Origin: Candidatus Nitrosopumilus sp.
GTDB taxonomy: Archaea; Thermoproteota; Nitrososphaeria; Nitrososphaerales; Nitrososphaeraceae
Direction: 5' to 3'
Length of the DNA: 39,407 nucleotides
Assembly: GCA_013821245.1 (NCBI GenBank)
Contig: JACDHC010000004.1
Coordinates: forward strand, 1 to 39,407
Shown here in pieces: positions 9,651-19,708 of the stretch; positions within the stretch are counted from its first letter, which is position 1, and each line of letters begins with the position of its first letter. A program made the translations under genes and the position numbers. The notes below the pieces were generated by a model. The model searched no databases, was not told the DNA's origin, and saw only the letters and a program-made list of their open reading frames with translations.

Positions 9651-10103
9651 ATGTACAGCCACATTGCAGAAACATGGAAGTCGATGTTAAAAACACGATC
9701 ACAAATAATCAAAGATAAAGCATATGTATGGAGAAGAGAGCCTACAATACTCAGAATTGATTCACCAAGCAGGCTTGACAGAGCAAGGGCTTTAGGTTAC
9801 AAGGCAAAACAAGGGATTGTAGTTGCAAGGGTTCGTGTAGGCAGGGGTGGAATGAGAAAACAACGCCCTGTTTCAGGCAGGCGACCTAAACATCTAGGTG
9901 TTGTTCATATAAAACAAAGTATCAGTATGAAGCATGTAGCTCAAAGGCGTGTCGGTGAGAAGTTTCTCAACATGAAGGTCTTGGGTTCTTATTTTCTGTA
10001 TCAGGATGGAATGAATTCCTGGTTTGAGGTAATTCTTGTAGATCCAAACCACCCGGCAATTATAAAAGACAAGGAAATAAGAAGCAGGTTAAATTTCAAG
10101 TAA
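9651..10103 (+). CDS. rpl15e: 50S ribosomal protein L15e
   Basis: MYSHIAETWKS...WRREPTILRIDSPSRLDRARALGYKAKQGIVVARVRVGRGGMRKQRPVSGRRPKHLGV. Confidence 0.96.
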   Translation: MYSHIAETWKSMLKTRSQIIKDKAYVWRREPTILRIDSPSRLDRARALGYKAKQGIVVARVRVGRGGMRKQRPVSGRRPKHLGVVHIKQSISMKHVAQRRVGEKFLNMKVLGSYFLYQDGMNSWFEVILVDPNHPAIIKDKEIRSRLNFK

Positions 10104-10107
10104 ATTA

Positions 10108-10539
10108 TTACCAGCCCATTTTTTCATTTATTTTATCTATTATATCATTTATTTCAACTAATGGCGTGTCTTTTTCTAATGTTATGTAATAGAAATAATC
10201 TTTGAATTTATCCGGAATCAATAAAAAGACAACATTTTCATTTTTTTCAATGGTAAAGATGGATTTGCCTATTGATATCTCTAGATCTTTTCTTAATTGC
10301 TGTCTGGTAGATTCAATGTACCTCTCATCTCTTGCTTGTTCTGGTGTTAACAAAGGTCTAATTCCATTTTTTAATTTGCCTGTAACAGTTCTTCCAAATT
10401 TATTTATTATGCCCACATATCTAATTTTCTCGGAAATATTCAGAAATGATAAACATTTTTCTTTATTAATCTCTATTTCAGCTTTTTTGGCATCATTATT
10501 TTCAGTCATTTTTAATGCTATTGGTAAGTTAAATACCAT
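10108..10539 (-). CDS. Conserved archaeal protein, DUF6659-like
   Basis: 143 aa: EKIRYVGIINKFGRTVTGKLKNGIRPLLTPEQARDERYIESTRQQLRKDLE resembles the recurrent thaumarchaeal KIRYAGIINxxGRxxxGxxKxGIxPLL family. Confidence 0.65.
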   Translation of the reverse strand: MVFNLPIALKMTENNDAKKAEIEINKEKCLSFLNISEKIRYVGIINKFGRTVTGKLKNGIRPLLTPEQARDERYIESTRQQLRKDLEISIGKSIFTIEKNENVVFLLIPDKFKDYFYYITLEKDTPLVEINDIIDKINEKMGW

Positions 10540-10599
10540 GTTATTTTATTCTTGTTTTACTGTTAATGATAAAGGGCCATTTTGTAAATATGTGATAAC

Positions 10600-10625
10600 A
10601 CACTCTCACACTCACACTCACACTA
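10600..10625. repeat. CACTCA/CACA microsatellite followed by poly-C
   Basis: cacactctcacactcacactcacactacac then ctcccccccc around 10600-10641. Confidence 0.8.
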
Positions 10626-11027
10626 CACTTCCTCCCCCCCCATAAAAAAAGTTTGGGCCATCAGATTTGCCGATTCTACACCATTTATCCATTTTTTTTA
10701 AAGGCACCACCAATCAAAGGTATATGGAATGCTTCAAATGGGAGACGGGTTTTTTATGTTTGTATGTTAAACTCAGCCCAATAACTACAAAAAATACAAA
10801 ACATTTAATTCGTATGTATAAACCAATTGATGGGCGCTTTTGTTCCTTATACCCTAAAAAATGGAAAAGCGTTTATGCACTGTCTGGTGATGATTTAATT
10901 TTTTTTTAAAGGTGGAATAACATTACCCAAGCATAATTTTGATTCCATTAAAAGATATCAATTTTCTACATATGTAAAGATACAATCAAATGGTGCAATA
11001 ACCTGCTCGGCTGTTGACCATATTTTA

Positions 11028-12491
11028 TTATCTTCTTTTAACAAATTTACCGTGTCCAATTTTATCTTCGCAAATAACACCATTTTCCATAATTACCTCC
11101 CCCCTAGAAATTGTAGTAACAGGCCACCCTTGTAAAACATAATCATCATAAATACTATAATCAGACGAGGATTGTAAAATGTCCGGAGTTACTTTTTTTA
11201 TCAAATCCAAATCAATTACAACTAGATCAGCATCAGAATCCTTCTGGATGGTGCCTTTTTTAGGAAACATTCCAAAAATCTTGGAGGTATTGTAACTGGT
11301 TAATTCCACCAATTTTTCAATAGAGAGTTGTCCAGAATTGATACCAAAATGCAGTAATACAGGCAACATAGTTGCGACACCAGGAAAACCTGCAAGCGCC
11401 GACCAGACATCTTTTCTTTCACCATATTTCAAGTTCAAACTATTTGCAACATGATCTGTGCCAATAGTATCTATAACGCCGTTTCTAATAGCTGTCCACA
11501 AACTTGCTACATCATTTTTTGAACGCAAGGGGGGAACAACCTTACCCTTAAGATTATTGTAGTCTGTAGAATGTGTTAAATAATGTGGGCATGTTTCAAC
11601 ATATACATTGCAACCCCCACGCTGTTTTTCCATCAAAATGGCATCCAGTGAATCATTTGAGCCTATATGAACAAAATATAAATTGGATTGTGATTGCCTA
11701 CCCATCCTCATGATCTTTTTGATAGATTTTATTTCGCTTTCTGGAGGTCTGCATTTAGACCAAAGGTCTAAAGGATTAAATTTGTCATCATGATGGATGT
11801 TTCTGCTGTCGTGGTCGCTGTTTGCAAATTCTTTTAGTTTATTTTTATTAATTAATTCTGAGTTTATAACGTGATCCTCAGCATGAATTAAAACTATTGA
11901 GTTGGACAAAGAAGAGGAGGATTTCTTTAGGACACTGTTGCAAAGATTATCTGATATGTCAACATATTCAGGCAACAATTTATTTTCATAAGGCGTCATA
12001 TCCATCAAGATCCTGTTATCAGAGGACCCTAGATTCATATACAGTTTAAATGATGTTACCCCCATTTTACAAAGATAAGGTATGTCATCAATTTGTTTTG
12101 AATTTAAAATTGATGCGTGTATAGAATAATCAATAAAATGATTATTTTCGCTTGCCCGAAGGTGTTCTGATATTTTTTGCTCATATGACTCATATAACCT
12201 CAGCATGCGCATCATGGTAGTAACACCCCCTATTGCTGCAGATTGGGATTCTGTTTTTGCAGCCTGATCAACAGGCGAAAAAACGCCATAGTGGACATGG
12301 GGATCAATTAGTCCAGGCAATACAAATTTTTCATTCACATTAATTTTCTTTGAGTAACCTACACTGCCCTCATCATTTGTTATTTCCTTGATCTTTCCAT
12401 TTTCAATAAGAATATTTGAGTTTACAATTCCAATTTTAGGTATAACTATATTTGCATTTGTTATCAATAGATCACAAGAGTTTTTTTGCAA
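11028..12491 (-). CDS. Dihydroorotase/dihydropyrimidinase (hydantoinase)-type amidohydrolase
   Basis: FVLPGLIDPHVHYGVFSPVDQAAKTESQSAAIGGVTTMMRM, LIHAEDHV, YFVHIGSNDSLDAI, VYVETCPHYLTHST, GTDHVANSLN. Confidence 0.88.
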   Translation of the reverse strand: MQKNSCDLLITNANIVIPKIGIVNSNILIENGKIKEITNDEGSVGYSKKINVNEKFVLPGLIDPHVHYGVFSPVDQAAKTESQSAAIGGVTTMMRMLRLYESYEQKISEHLRASENNHFIDYSIHASILNSKQIDDIPYLCKMGVTSFKLYMNLGSSDNRILMDMTPYENKLLPEYVDISDNLCNSVLKKSSSSLSNSIVLIHAEDHVINSELINKNKLKEFANSDHDSRNIHHDDKFNPLDLWSKCRPPESEIKSIKKIMRMGRQSQSNLYFVHIGSNDSLDAILMEKQRGGCNVYVETCPHYLTHSTDYNNLKGKVVPPLRSKNDVASLWTAIRNGVIDTIGTDHVANSLNLKYGERKDVWSALAGFPGVATMLPVLLHFGINSGQLSIEKLVELTSYNTSKIFGMFPKKGTIQKDSDADLVVIDLDLIKKVTPDILQSSSDYSIYDDYVLQGWPVTTISRGEVIMENGVICEDKIGHGKFVKRR

Positions 12492-12557
12492 TTTTAAATC
12501 ACCAGGGGTATTTTTTAAAAACCAATTCAGACGATCTGGTCCTAGAAGTATTCGAAA

Positions 12558-13277
12558 TTATCTTTGATGAATTTTGTCTATTAGCTGAAAATTCCCATCT
12601 TCCAGTGCTTTATAGTAAATGGAGGCAGGTTTGATAAAAAAACCAGTTTCCAAAACTCCGGGTATTTTCCTTATTTTCTTTTCTAAATCCAGCACATCAT
12701 TGAAATTTGCAAACATTGTATCCAAAATAATGTTCCCGTTTTCGGTTAGATATGGATAACCTTTTTCCATAGTTCTAAGGAAAGGTTTACCGCCCATTTC
12801 CACCAAAAAGTGAATCACAGCAGTACGACCAAAAGGAATAACCTCGATAGGCAGAGATCTCGAAAAAACGGTAACAAATTTTGAGAAATCCCCCACAATA
12901 ACAGTCTTTTTTGAGGAATAATACAATATCTTTTCCCTCAATAAAGCGCCACCGCCCCCTTTAATCATAAAGAAATCCCGGTCTATTTGATCGGCACCAT
13001 CAATAACAACATCTAAAAAAGGAATCTTTGTTTCATCCAATATTTTTAGCCCCTTTCTTTCTGCATCAATTTTAATTTGAAGTGATGTGCAAATAAATTC
13101 ACAATTTCTAACAACCGAATCAGAAAAACTATTAACTATTTTTGAAACAGATCGACCGCTACCTAATCCGATAAGAAGAGAATCGGTACCTATATGATTG
13201 GAGAGAATATCTCTAGCAATTTTCTCAAAACCGTCATCTAAAAAACGCAGTTGAGGATTGTTTGCTGGTGTTGACAT
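12558..13277 (-). CDS. rpiA: Ribose-5-phosphate isomerase A
   Basis: LLIGLGSGRSVSKIV, DVVIDGADQIDRDFFMIKGGGGALLREKILYYSSKKTVIVGDFSKFV. Confidence 0.94.
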   Translation of the reverse strand: MSTPANNPQLRFLDDGFEKIARDILSNHIGTDSLLIGLGSGRSVSKIVNSFSDSVVRNCEFICTSLQIKIDAERKGLKILDETKIPFLDVVIDGADQIDRDFFMIKGGGGALLREKILYYSSKKTVIVGDFSKFVTVFSRSLPIEVIPFGRTAVIHFLVEMGGKPFLRTMEKGYPYLTENGNIILDTMFANFNDVLDLEKKIRKIPGVLETGFFIKPASIYYKALEDGNFQLIDKIHQR

Positions 13278-13366
13278 ATCACTACCTGAGAAATTCAGGA
13301 TGAATGCGTATTTAAATTAACTGCAATGTAGGATTTAGAATACAAACTTCTAGACAACCCCCATAT

Positions 13367-14176
13367 TTAATCAGATGGATCTTCTAATCTTTTTAATATT
13401 TGTAGAATGTCTTTTTGTATTTTATTTATGTCTTCTACATTTAGGTTCTCCAGATCTGTTTTTTTTGCGTGGGATTCATCAACATCGTCATTTTTTCCAT
13501 AGCCATTTTTGTCAGTTTCACCAATATTGTTTTTTATTCCAGCAATGGAAGATGTCACCATAGGGTTCTCATCATAACCTGAAAAATTCAAATCGGTGCC
13601 GGCTTTATCCAAATATGATGGAAAATCATCATCATCATCATCATCATCATGTTTGATGCTTTCAGCACCTATTTTGGTAGAATTGCGATCAGTAGGTGTA
13701 GTCTCTTGCACTAAAGTGGGCATTGGCATATAGTTTTTTTTGTTGTTGTTATTGTCCTCTTTGAAGATATTAAACTTATTTGAAAAACCATCAAGTTTTT
13801 GGTCCAATCTAGATATAGAATCCGATATTAATGAGTACAGTTGCTTGCGATATAGATAAATATCGTGCATTTCCAAAGATGGTTGCAATTTAAAAATACG
13901 CTCATCATAACTTTCCAAAAGTTTACCATACTTTAACAAAAGTCTATCTTTTTCATAAGAGTCTATTTTTTTTTCACTAAAAAACTGATTAATTTTATTT
14001 ATTGCTTCTAGAGCAACATCCTTTTCTAAAACAAGCTTGTTGAACTCAGAACGTATGTCTTTAGACATACCAATTTTATTTTCTTTATTTGTTTTTAAGA
14101 ACCTGTTAACAAATAAAGCACACAGGGCACCTAAGATAATGGATCCAAAAACAACTATAAAATCTACTACTGACAT
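13367..14176 (-). CDS. Hypothetical membrane-anchored coiled-coil protein with poly-Asp tract
   Basis: N-terminal TM (VVDFIVVFGSIILGALCALFVNRFL), coiled coil, DDDDDDDD encoded by an (ATC)n tract, C-terminal IQKDILQILKRLED. Confidence 0.6.
   Translation of the reverse strand: MSVVDFIVVFGSIILGALCALFVNRFLKTNKENKIGMSKDIRSEFNKLVLEKDVALEAINKINQFFSEKKIDSYEKDRLLLKYGKLLESYDERIFKLQPSLEMHDIYLYRKQLYSLISDSISRLDQKLDGFSNKFNIFKEDNNNNKKNYMPMPTLVQETTPTDRNSTKIGAESIKHDDDDDDDDFPSYLDKAGTDLNFSGYDENPMVTSSIAGIKNNIGETDKNGYGKNDDVDESHAKKTDLENLNVEDINKIQKDILQILKRLEDPSD
13625..13650. repeat. Trinucleotide (ATC)n microsatellite encoding poly-Asp
   Basis: atcatcatcatcatcatcatcatcat read directly. Confidence 0.9.
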
Positions 14177-14237
14177 TTATGCCAAAATCAAATGTTTTTT
14201 AAACGATATTCTTTTTATGGATTTAAACAGGTAAATA

Positions 14238-14408
14238 CTACTTTACACGTCTTTTAATCCAATTGTATTTTCTTATTTTAGGATCAGGATAACCACACTT
14301 TGAACAGGTTTTACCTCGTTTATGAAACGAATTATGTCCACATCTTCTACATCGAATATGTGTTTTCTTTCGGGTAAATTTACCCATTGATGTAGTGCCT
14401 TTCGTCAT
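14238..14408 (-). CDS. rpl37e: 50S ribosomal protein L37e
   Basis: Absent from ORF track; [56 protein letters not shown], canonical C4 zinc ribbon of L37e. Confidence 0.95.
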   Translation of the reverse strand: MTKGTTSMGKFTRKKTHIRCRRCGHNSFHKRGKTCSKCGYPDPKIRKYNWIKRRVK

Positions 14409-14435
14409 TCCCCATTACCCCTTTGTTTGATAATC

Positions 14436-14669
14436 TTATTTAAACTGTGGAGGGGAAATAATCACCACATTGTCTCCCCTCACAACAATATGTCCTATTT
14501 CATCCGATTTACCTTCTTCCAATATTTCGACAGAACTTTCCAATAACAAATTCATATGTTGATCAAAACCTTGTAAATTACCTCTAATAACTTTACCACC
14601 TTTTAATTTGATTAATACATCTTTGCCTAGGCTCTCATCTAGAACTTTAACGGCCATATCTACTGACAA
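14436..14669 (-). CDS. Sm-like (Lsm/SmAP) RNA-binding protein
   Basis: VLDESLGKDVLIKLKGGKVIRGNLQGFDQHMNLLLESSVEI...IVVRGDNVVIISP: Sm1 and Sm2 motifs; adjacent to L37e as commonly seen in archaea. Confidence 0.95.
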   Translation of the reverse strand: MSVDMAVKVLDESLGKDVLIKLKGGKVIRGNLQGFDQHMNLLLESSVEILEEGKSDEIGHIVVRGDNVVIISPPQFK

Positions 14670-14749
14670 CTTTTTTTTCTACCTATTGTTAATCAATTCA
14701 GGCTCTATAATAAATTTATTTATTTCATCATAAAGTCAAATATAAAATA

Positions 14750-15520
14750 TTATTTGTAACGGTCATCTGTGATTAACAAGACTATTTTTTCGGCAATACG
14801 TGACAGCATTTGTTTTCCATTTTCAACCGAAGCATCCAACGGGTTTCCCCATATTCCATTTTTAGTAAATTTTACGAACCCACCAGGATTATTAATAGAC
14901 ATGTTTACACCAGCTTTGCTAACGACATCCCCATAATTACTATTGTTACCGCCATCACCAGTTAGTTTGTCCAACTCCATGCCTTTTTTGGACAAATCCA
15001 TTCTTACTAATTCAGGACAAATAAACAACATAAGTGATGTTTCCACTTCACCTGCATGATCAAAGCTTTTGTCTAGCATCTGCCAATAATTAACATAGTA
15101 AAAGAATTTTCCTTTTTCATGGTATATTGATGAAATGTGTTGTCCAACATATTGCAAAAGACCTATGTTTCCATGGTGCCCATTGATAATGTATAGCCGG
15201 TTGATTCCCTGCTTAAATAAAGATATACAGATATCAGAAATAAAGTTTAACAGAATGTTGTGGTTTATGGAGACATTAAAAAATGGTTCATGTTCAAAAG
15301 AAACCCCATAACAAAGTGATGGAAGTAAAAAAGCATCGGTATTATTTGCAATGATTTTGGACAGATATTCTACAATTATTGTGTCCGTTGAGAAAGGCAA
15401 ATGCTCGCCATGTTGCTCAAGGGAGCCAAGTGGGACAACGGCTATATCAACATTGGAATAAGTCTTAGTAACCAAGTCAGAAAAAGTGCGTTGATATAAA
15501 TTTTTTATTTCCTTCAACAT
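14750..15520 (-). CDS. Creatininase family amidohydrolase
   Basis: VVPLGSLEQHGEHLPFSTDTIIVEYLSK, INGHHGN, HAGEVETSLMLFICPELV. Confidence 0.9.
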   Translation of the reverse strand: MLKEIKNLYQRTFSDLVTKTYSNVDIAVVPLGSLEQHGEHLPFSTDTIIVEYLSKIIANNTDAFLLPSLCYGVSFEHEPFFNVSINHNILLNFISDICISLFKQGINRLYIINGHHGNIGLLQYVGQHISSIYHEKGKFFYYVNYWQMLDKSFDHAGEVETSLMLFICPELVRMDLSKKGMELDKLTGDGGNNSNYGDVVSKAGVNMSINNPGGFVKFTKNGIWGNPLDASVENGKQMLSRIAEKIVLLITDDRYK

Positions 15521-15565
15521 ACAATAACATAGAAAAAAGATTGATTACGATATAAAGGCATTTAA

Positions 15566-16459
15566 TTATTTATAATTTACTCTACCCCAATAAACCTCCA
15601 ATTTATCGTTTAAGAAGAGTTTTACTGCCTCAAGCAAAGCTACGGATTCAGCTGATCTGCCCTTATTTTTTATTGTTTCCAAGGTATCGTCAGGCAGAAC
15701 CTTGAATGCTTCCTGAATTATTATAGGTCCCTGATCAAGATCATCTGTAACAAAGTGAGATGTACATCCAATTATTTTTGCTCCCCTTTCGTAGGCTTGA
15801 ACATATGCTAGTGCACCAGGAAAGGCAGGTAATAATGAGGGGTGAATGTTTATTATCCTGTTAGGATAGCGCCATACAAAATTAGGCGTCAATATCCGCA
15901 TATACCTAGCTAAAACAATGAGATCAATGTCAAACTGGTCTATTAACTGAAGAATCTTGCTTTCAGCTTCATTCTGATTAATATGCTCTATATAAAAAAA
16001 GGGAATAGAAAAGGCATCTGCTATAGGCTTTAGTTTTTCATCTGAACCTATTATCATAGAGATATTGGAAACCATCTCACCTCGTGCAACACAATCCAAA
16101 ATCTTTAACAGACAATGATCCTCTTTACTTACAAATATTGCAACATTTTTAATCTTATTTTCTTCATGGAAATGGACACGTATCTCCATCTTTAATCTAT
16201 CGGATAATCCAGCCAATTCTTTTTTCACTACGGATTTTTCTATTTTTTGAAAAGAAGCCTCCAAGTGCATACCAAAAAGACCTTTTATAACGTTTTGATT
16301 TATCTTTTCAATATTGCCACCATTGTTAAAGATATATTTTGTAATCTCAGCAACAATTCCCTTTTTATCTTCCCCAACTATAGTAATTTCAATGGATGCT
16401 TTAGTTCTTTTATTGTTGTTTTCCGAACCCTCAATTCCAATATTCTTTTCTGTATTCAT
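15566..16459 (-). CDS. purU: Formyltetrahydrofolate deformylase (ACT domain + formyltransferase fold)
   Basis: N-terminal ACT domain; KNVAIFVSKEDHCLLKILDCVARGE, LARYMRILTPNFVWRYPNRIINIHPSLLPAFPGALAYVQAYERGAKIIGCTSHFVTDDLDQGPII. Confidence 0.92.
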   Translation of the reverse strand: MNTEKNIGIEGSENNNKRTKASIEITIVGEDKKGIVAEITKYIFNNGGNIEKINQNVIKGLFGMHLEASFQKIEKSVVKKELAGLSDRLKMEIRVHFHEENKIKNVAIFVSKEDHCLLKILDCVARGEMVSNISMIIGSDEKLKPIADAFSIPFFYIEHINQNEAESKILQLIDQFDIDLIVLARYMRILTPNFVWRYPNRIINIHPSLLPAFPGALAYVQAYERGAKIIGCTSHFVTDDLDQGPIIIQEAFKVLPDDTLETIKNKGRSAESVALLEAVKLFLNDKLEVYWGRVNYK

Positions 16460-16729
16460 TTCAAATGGGATTTTTTAAGATTATCCAAAATAAATACGAT
16501 ACAATACCTTAACAAATGTTTCAACAATAAAAATGGCAATTTGTATTTTAGTTTATGGATAAATAACAACAAGAACAACAGAAACCTTTGCATATAAAAT
16601 AGATGGATATAATGTTATACCTTAAAACATTATTGCTAAAAAATAGCAGTTTTTTTTAACCTATTAATATAATAGATTACTGTTAAGAAATATAGATAAT
16701 AAAATTGTTATTATATCATTTACAAGACT

Positions 16730-17170
16730 ATGTTTAAGAGTAATAATACAAAGACTTTAGCTATAGGAATAACTGCAGCATTAACAATATTTATGATTAC
16801 AGGTCCATTAGCACAAACCTTGGGTGACAACACCGCATTTGCAAAATCAAAAGACAAGGGCAATGAATCAGATCAGGACAGATCAGGAAAACAGTCTTCA
16901 GAACAAGAATCAATGTGTGTAAACGGCGAGAGCATAGCCTTATCCTGCAACAACCTTAGCGCTCAAGACCAGTCAAATGACGGACACAGCGCATCAGGGC
17001 AGCAAAATGGAGGCAAGGGCGACAGTGATGGTGATCAGAACAACAAACAGGAACAGGATAGCAAACAAGATTCACTGTGTGTATCCGGAGAAGAGGCGAT
17101 AGTATCCTGCAATAATGTCGAATTCCAAAACCTAGTAAATAGTGGCAACAGTGCAATAGCTAAAAATTAA
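16730..17170 (+). CDS. Secreted low-complexity protein with two CVxGExxxxSCNN modules
   Basis: Signal peptide ending AFA; modules SMCVNGESIALSCNN and SLCVSGEEAIVSCNN separated by Gln/Asp/Gly-rich linker. Confidence 0.75.
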   Translation: MFKSNNTKTLAIGITAALTIFMITGPLAQTLGDNTAFAKSKDKGNESDQDRSGKQSSEQESMCVNGESIALSCNNLSAQDQSNDGHSASGQQNGGKGDSDGDQNNKQEQDSKQDSLCVSGEEAIVSCNNVEFQNLVNSGNSAIAKN

Positions 17171-17586
17171 TAGCAAATTAATTTTATTTTTTGTCAATTC
17201 TCTAACGTTTCGTTTTATTTTATTTAATTCCCTAATATCCTGTTTATTTATCTTCTTTGTGTCTTTTGGGCATTTTTCACTAAATCCATTATGCGTAGCG
17301 ATTGCAAGAACAAAATCAGCTTCGAAACCATTGATACATTTTTGAGGCATATCCATTTTTCAATCAAATTACCAAAGTATTTGGGTCAACATATGCGGAT
17401 TTGTTTGAACCAATCCAAAAACCTACTAGGATTGTTTTGTACATTTAATCCCTTTGTTTTGCAAACTATAGAAAAATCTTATTCATGATGATAAGTATTG
17501 CCAAATAAGTCCACCATAATATCCATAAAGTATATCAGGTTAAGCCATGGTAGCATTGTTCTAGCATGATACCATATTGGGCGATA

Positions 17587-17926
17587 ATGGTTACAGTCAC
17601 CGAAAAACAATTAATCATTGTAGTATTAGCATTAATCGCAACTTTATGATATGCGGCCCACATCCATCAATGGTAGGAGACAAAAGGGCATCAGCACACA
17701 AAAAAGACAAATGTGGCAAAAAGAGATACTCAAACACCACATAAAGGAATGTAGGCATCATGACTGCGACACAGACAATAACGATGGTGGAAAAAGAGCC
17801 AAAAAACAATCAATTTTCTAACCACAACAATTAAGCCAAAGCAGCCAATGCGTATATTTAGTTAATACAGGTCCATGCAGCAACATCAGCGTACAAACAC
17901 AATTTAACTCAGGCACCAAGTCCTAA
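17587..17926 (+). pseudogene. Decayed secreted Cys-protein gene (paralogue of 16730-17170 family)
   Basis: ATG..MVTVTEKQLIIVVLALIATL* then YAAH; later DTDNNDGGKRAKKQSIF*PQQLSQSSQCVYLVNTGPCSNISVQTQFNSGTKS*; in-frame stops and a frameshift. Confidence 0.5.
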
Positions 17927-18047
17927 CTCAAAAATACAACAACTAAAAGACCCATTTGTTCTTCATTGTTGAGGATATTTATAAATTCTATATATTTTTA
18001 ATATCTTTACTAATTAATTTATTAAAAGCTCCTAATTACTTGAATAT

Positions 18048-18218
18048 GTGGGAAGCAGGAAAAGAAAAACCGCAAGGCCAATCAAAAAGACAAAGTCAAC
18101 TGAAGGCAGATGCCCAAAGTGCAAGACAATAGTAAGATTTAATGTTTCGGGGCAGGTTGGTAGCGAAATCTTTGAATGCATGGGCTGTACAACTAAATAC
18201 AAAGTAGACGAGCTATAA
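18048..18218 (+). CDS. Small zinc-ribbon protein
   Basis: Absent from ORF track; GTG start: VGSRKRKTARPIKKTKSTEGRCPKCKTIVRFNVSGQVGSEIFECMGCTTKYKVDEL*; CPKC...CMGC. Confidence 0.75.
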   Translation: MGSRKRKTARPIKKTKSTEGRCPKCKTIVRFNVSGQVGSEIFECMGCTTKYKVDEL

Positions 18219-18244
18219 AATTAGCCTCAATTTTAATAGGTTCA

Positions 18245-18266
18245 ATAACTTCTATGTAGAAGTTAT
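18245..18266. promoter_or_regulatory. Near-perfect palindrome immediately upstream of ORF 18268
   Basis: ATAACTTCTA-TG-TAGAAGTTAT, 10-bp perfect arms with a 2-nt spacer, 1 nt before the ATG. Confidence 0.5.
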
Positions 18267-18267
18267 C

Positions 18268-18591
18268 ATGATCATAAAAGCATACGGTTTACAGCGGTAT
18301 GTTTTTTTATTCGATAATTTATTACAGATAGTGTCTCAAAACATCGAATATACTGAAAAAGTTTATCTGTATAGCAGTGGAATGCCAGAAGAATTAATCA
18401 ACAAAAGTAAAATCAAGCTACAGGCCCATGGTGTTGATTTAAAAGATTTGATAATAATAGAATCCCCAGAAAATGTTCCCCAAGGGTCTATAATGATAAC
18501 CTTATGGCCGCATTATCTTTCAGTGGCCAAAGTTAAAAGAGTCAGAGAGGGATCAATTTATGCGCCCCAGTTATTTAACATAGATTTATAA
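18268..18591 (+). CDS. Hypothetical protein (107 aa)
   Basis: Intact ORF, starts directly after palindrome; no family recognised. Confidence 0.6.
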   Translation: MIIKAYGLQRYVFLFDNLLQIVSQNIEYTEKVYLYSSGMPEELINKSKIKLQAHGVDLKDLIIIESPENVPQGSIMITLWPHYLSVAKVKRVREGSIYAPQLFNIDL

Positions 18592-18603
18592 TCTTTCAAT
18601 ACC

Positions 18604-18774
18604 ATGTTTATAACATTTTTTTGTAAAAGAGACAAACATAGAGAGTGTCCAAGAAAATGGCCCGTTGACGAGCCATGTGGTCCAGAGGAAGACTGTTCAT
18701 TTGACATAAAAATGTTAGATTGTGATTGCGAATGTCATCGTCGGGAGGCAACAGTAAGACATCAATTATCATAA
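18604..18774 (+). CDS. Small Cys/His-rich protein (56 aa)
   Basis: Absent from ORF track; MFITFFCKRDKHRECPRKWPVDEPCGPEEDCSFDIKMLDCDCECHRREATVRHQLS*; starts 12 nt after the previous stop. Confidence 0.55.
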   Translation: MFITFFCKRDKHRECPRKWPVDEPCGPEEDCSFDIKMLDCDCECHRREATVRHQLS

Positions 18775-18894
18775 TACAGTGCGCATAGTATTAGTTGTAA
18801 TACATTATAGTTAATTATCCAATAAATATTTTAAATTAAGGGAATAAACATAGAAATCCACAATTTTAGCCATGTGAGAACAATCACGATTTTT

Positions 18895-19389
<495 letters not shown>

Positions 19390-19708
19390 ATGCTTAATTG
19401 ATTAAGATAATTTTATATATTAATGGATTTAGATAAATATTTCTATTTAATTCATTAAGTATAATATTTAATAATAGTAAGATATAGTAGCGGCACTATT
19501 GTATTCGACAGTCTATTTATTTGTTTGCAAATCTCGGTAGTTTAACGCAAATATAGGCAAATTATAGCAATATGGACATCGTTATCAGATGTATTATTAT
19601 ATAGTGTTGTAGACTATCATCGCATTGTTAATTTAAATAGCAGATATATTACTAAAAAATAATAATAATATTGTAATCAGAAGTTTATTCAAAATACCGT
19701 TATAACAT

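Noticed and set aside
10667-10909. 80-aa ORF MPILHHLSIFFKGTTNQRYMECF...
   Set aside because: No domain, AT-rich intergenic context; cannot separate from chance or a gene remnant.
17132-17488. Overlapping ORFs on both strands (74 aa minus, 65 aa plus)
   Set aside because: Neither has recognisable motifs; the minus one overlaps the 3' end of the secreted-protein gene. Possibly another remnant, but unsupported.
18245-18266. True loxP-type recombination site
   Set aside because: Only the outer 8 bp of each arm resemble loxP, the spacer is wrong, and no tyrosine recombinase is in the window; treated as a regulatory palindrome.
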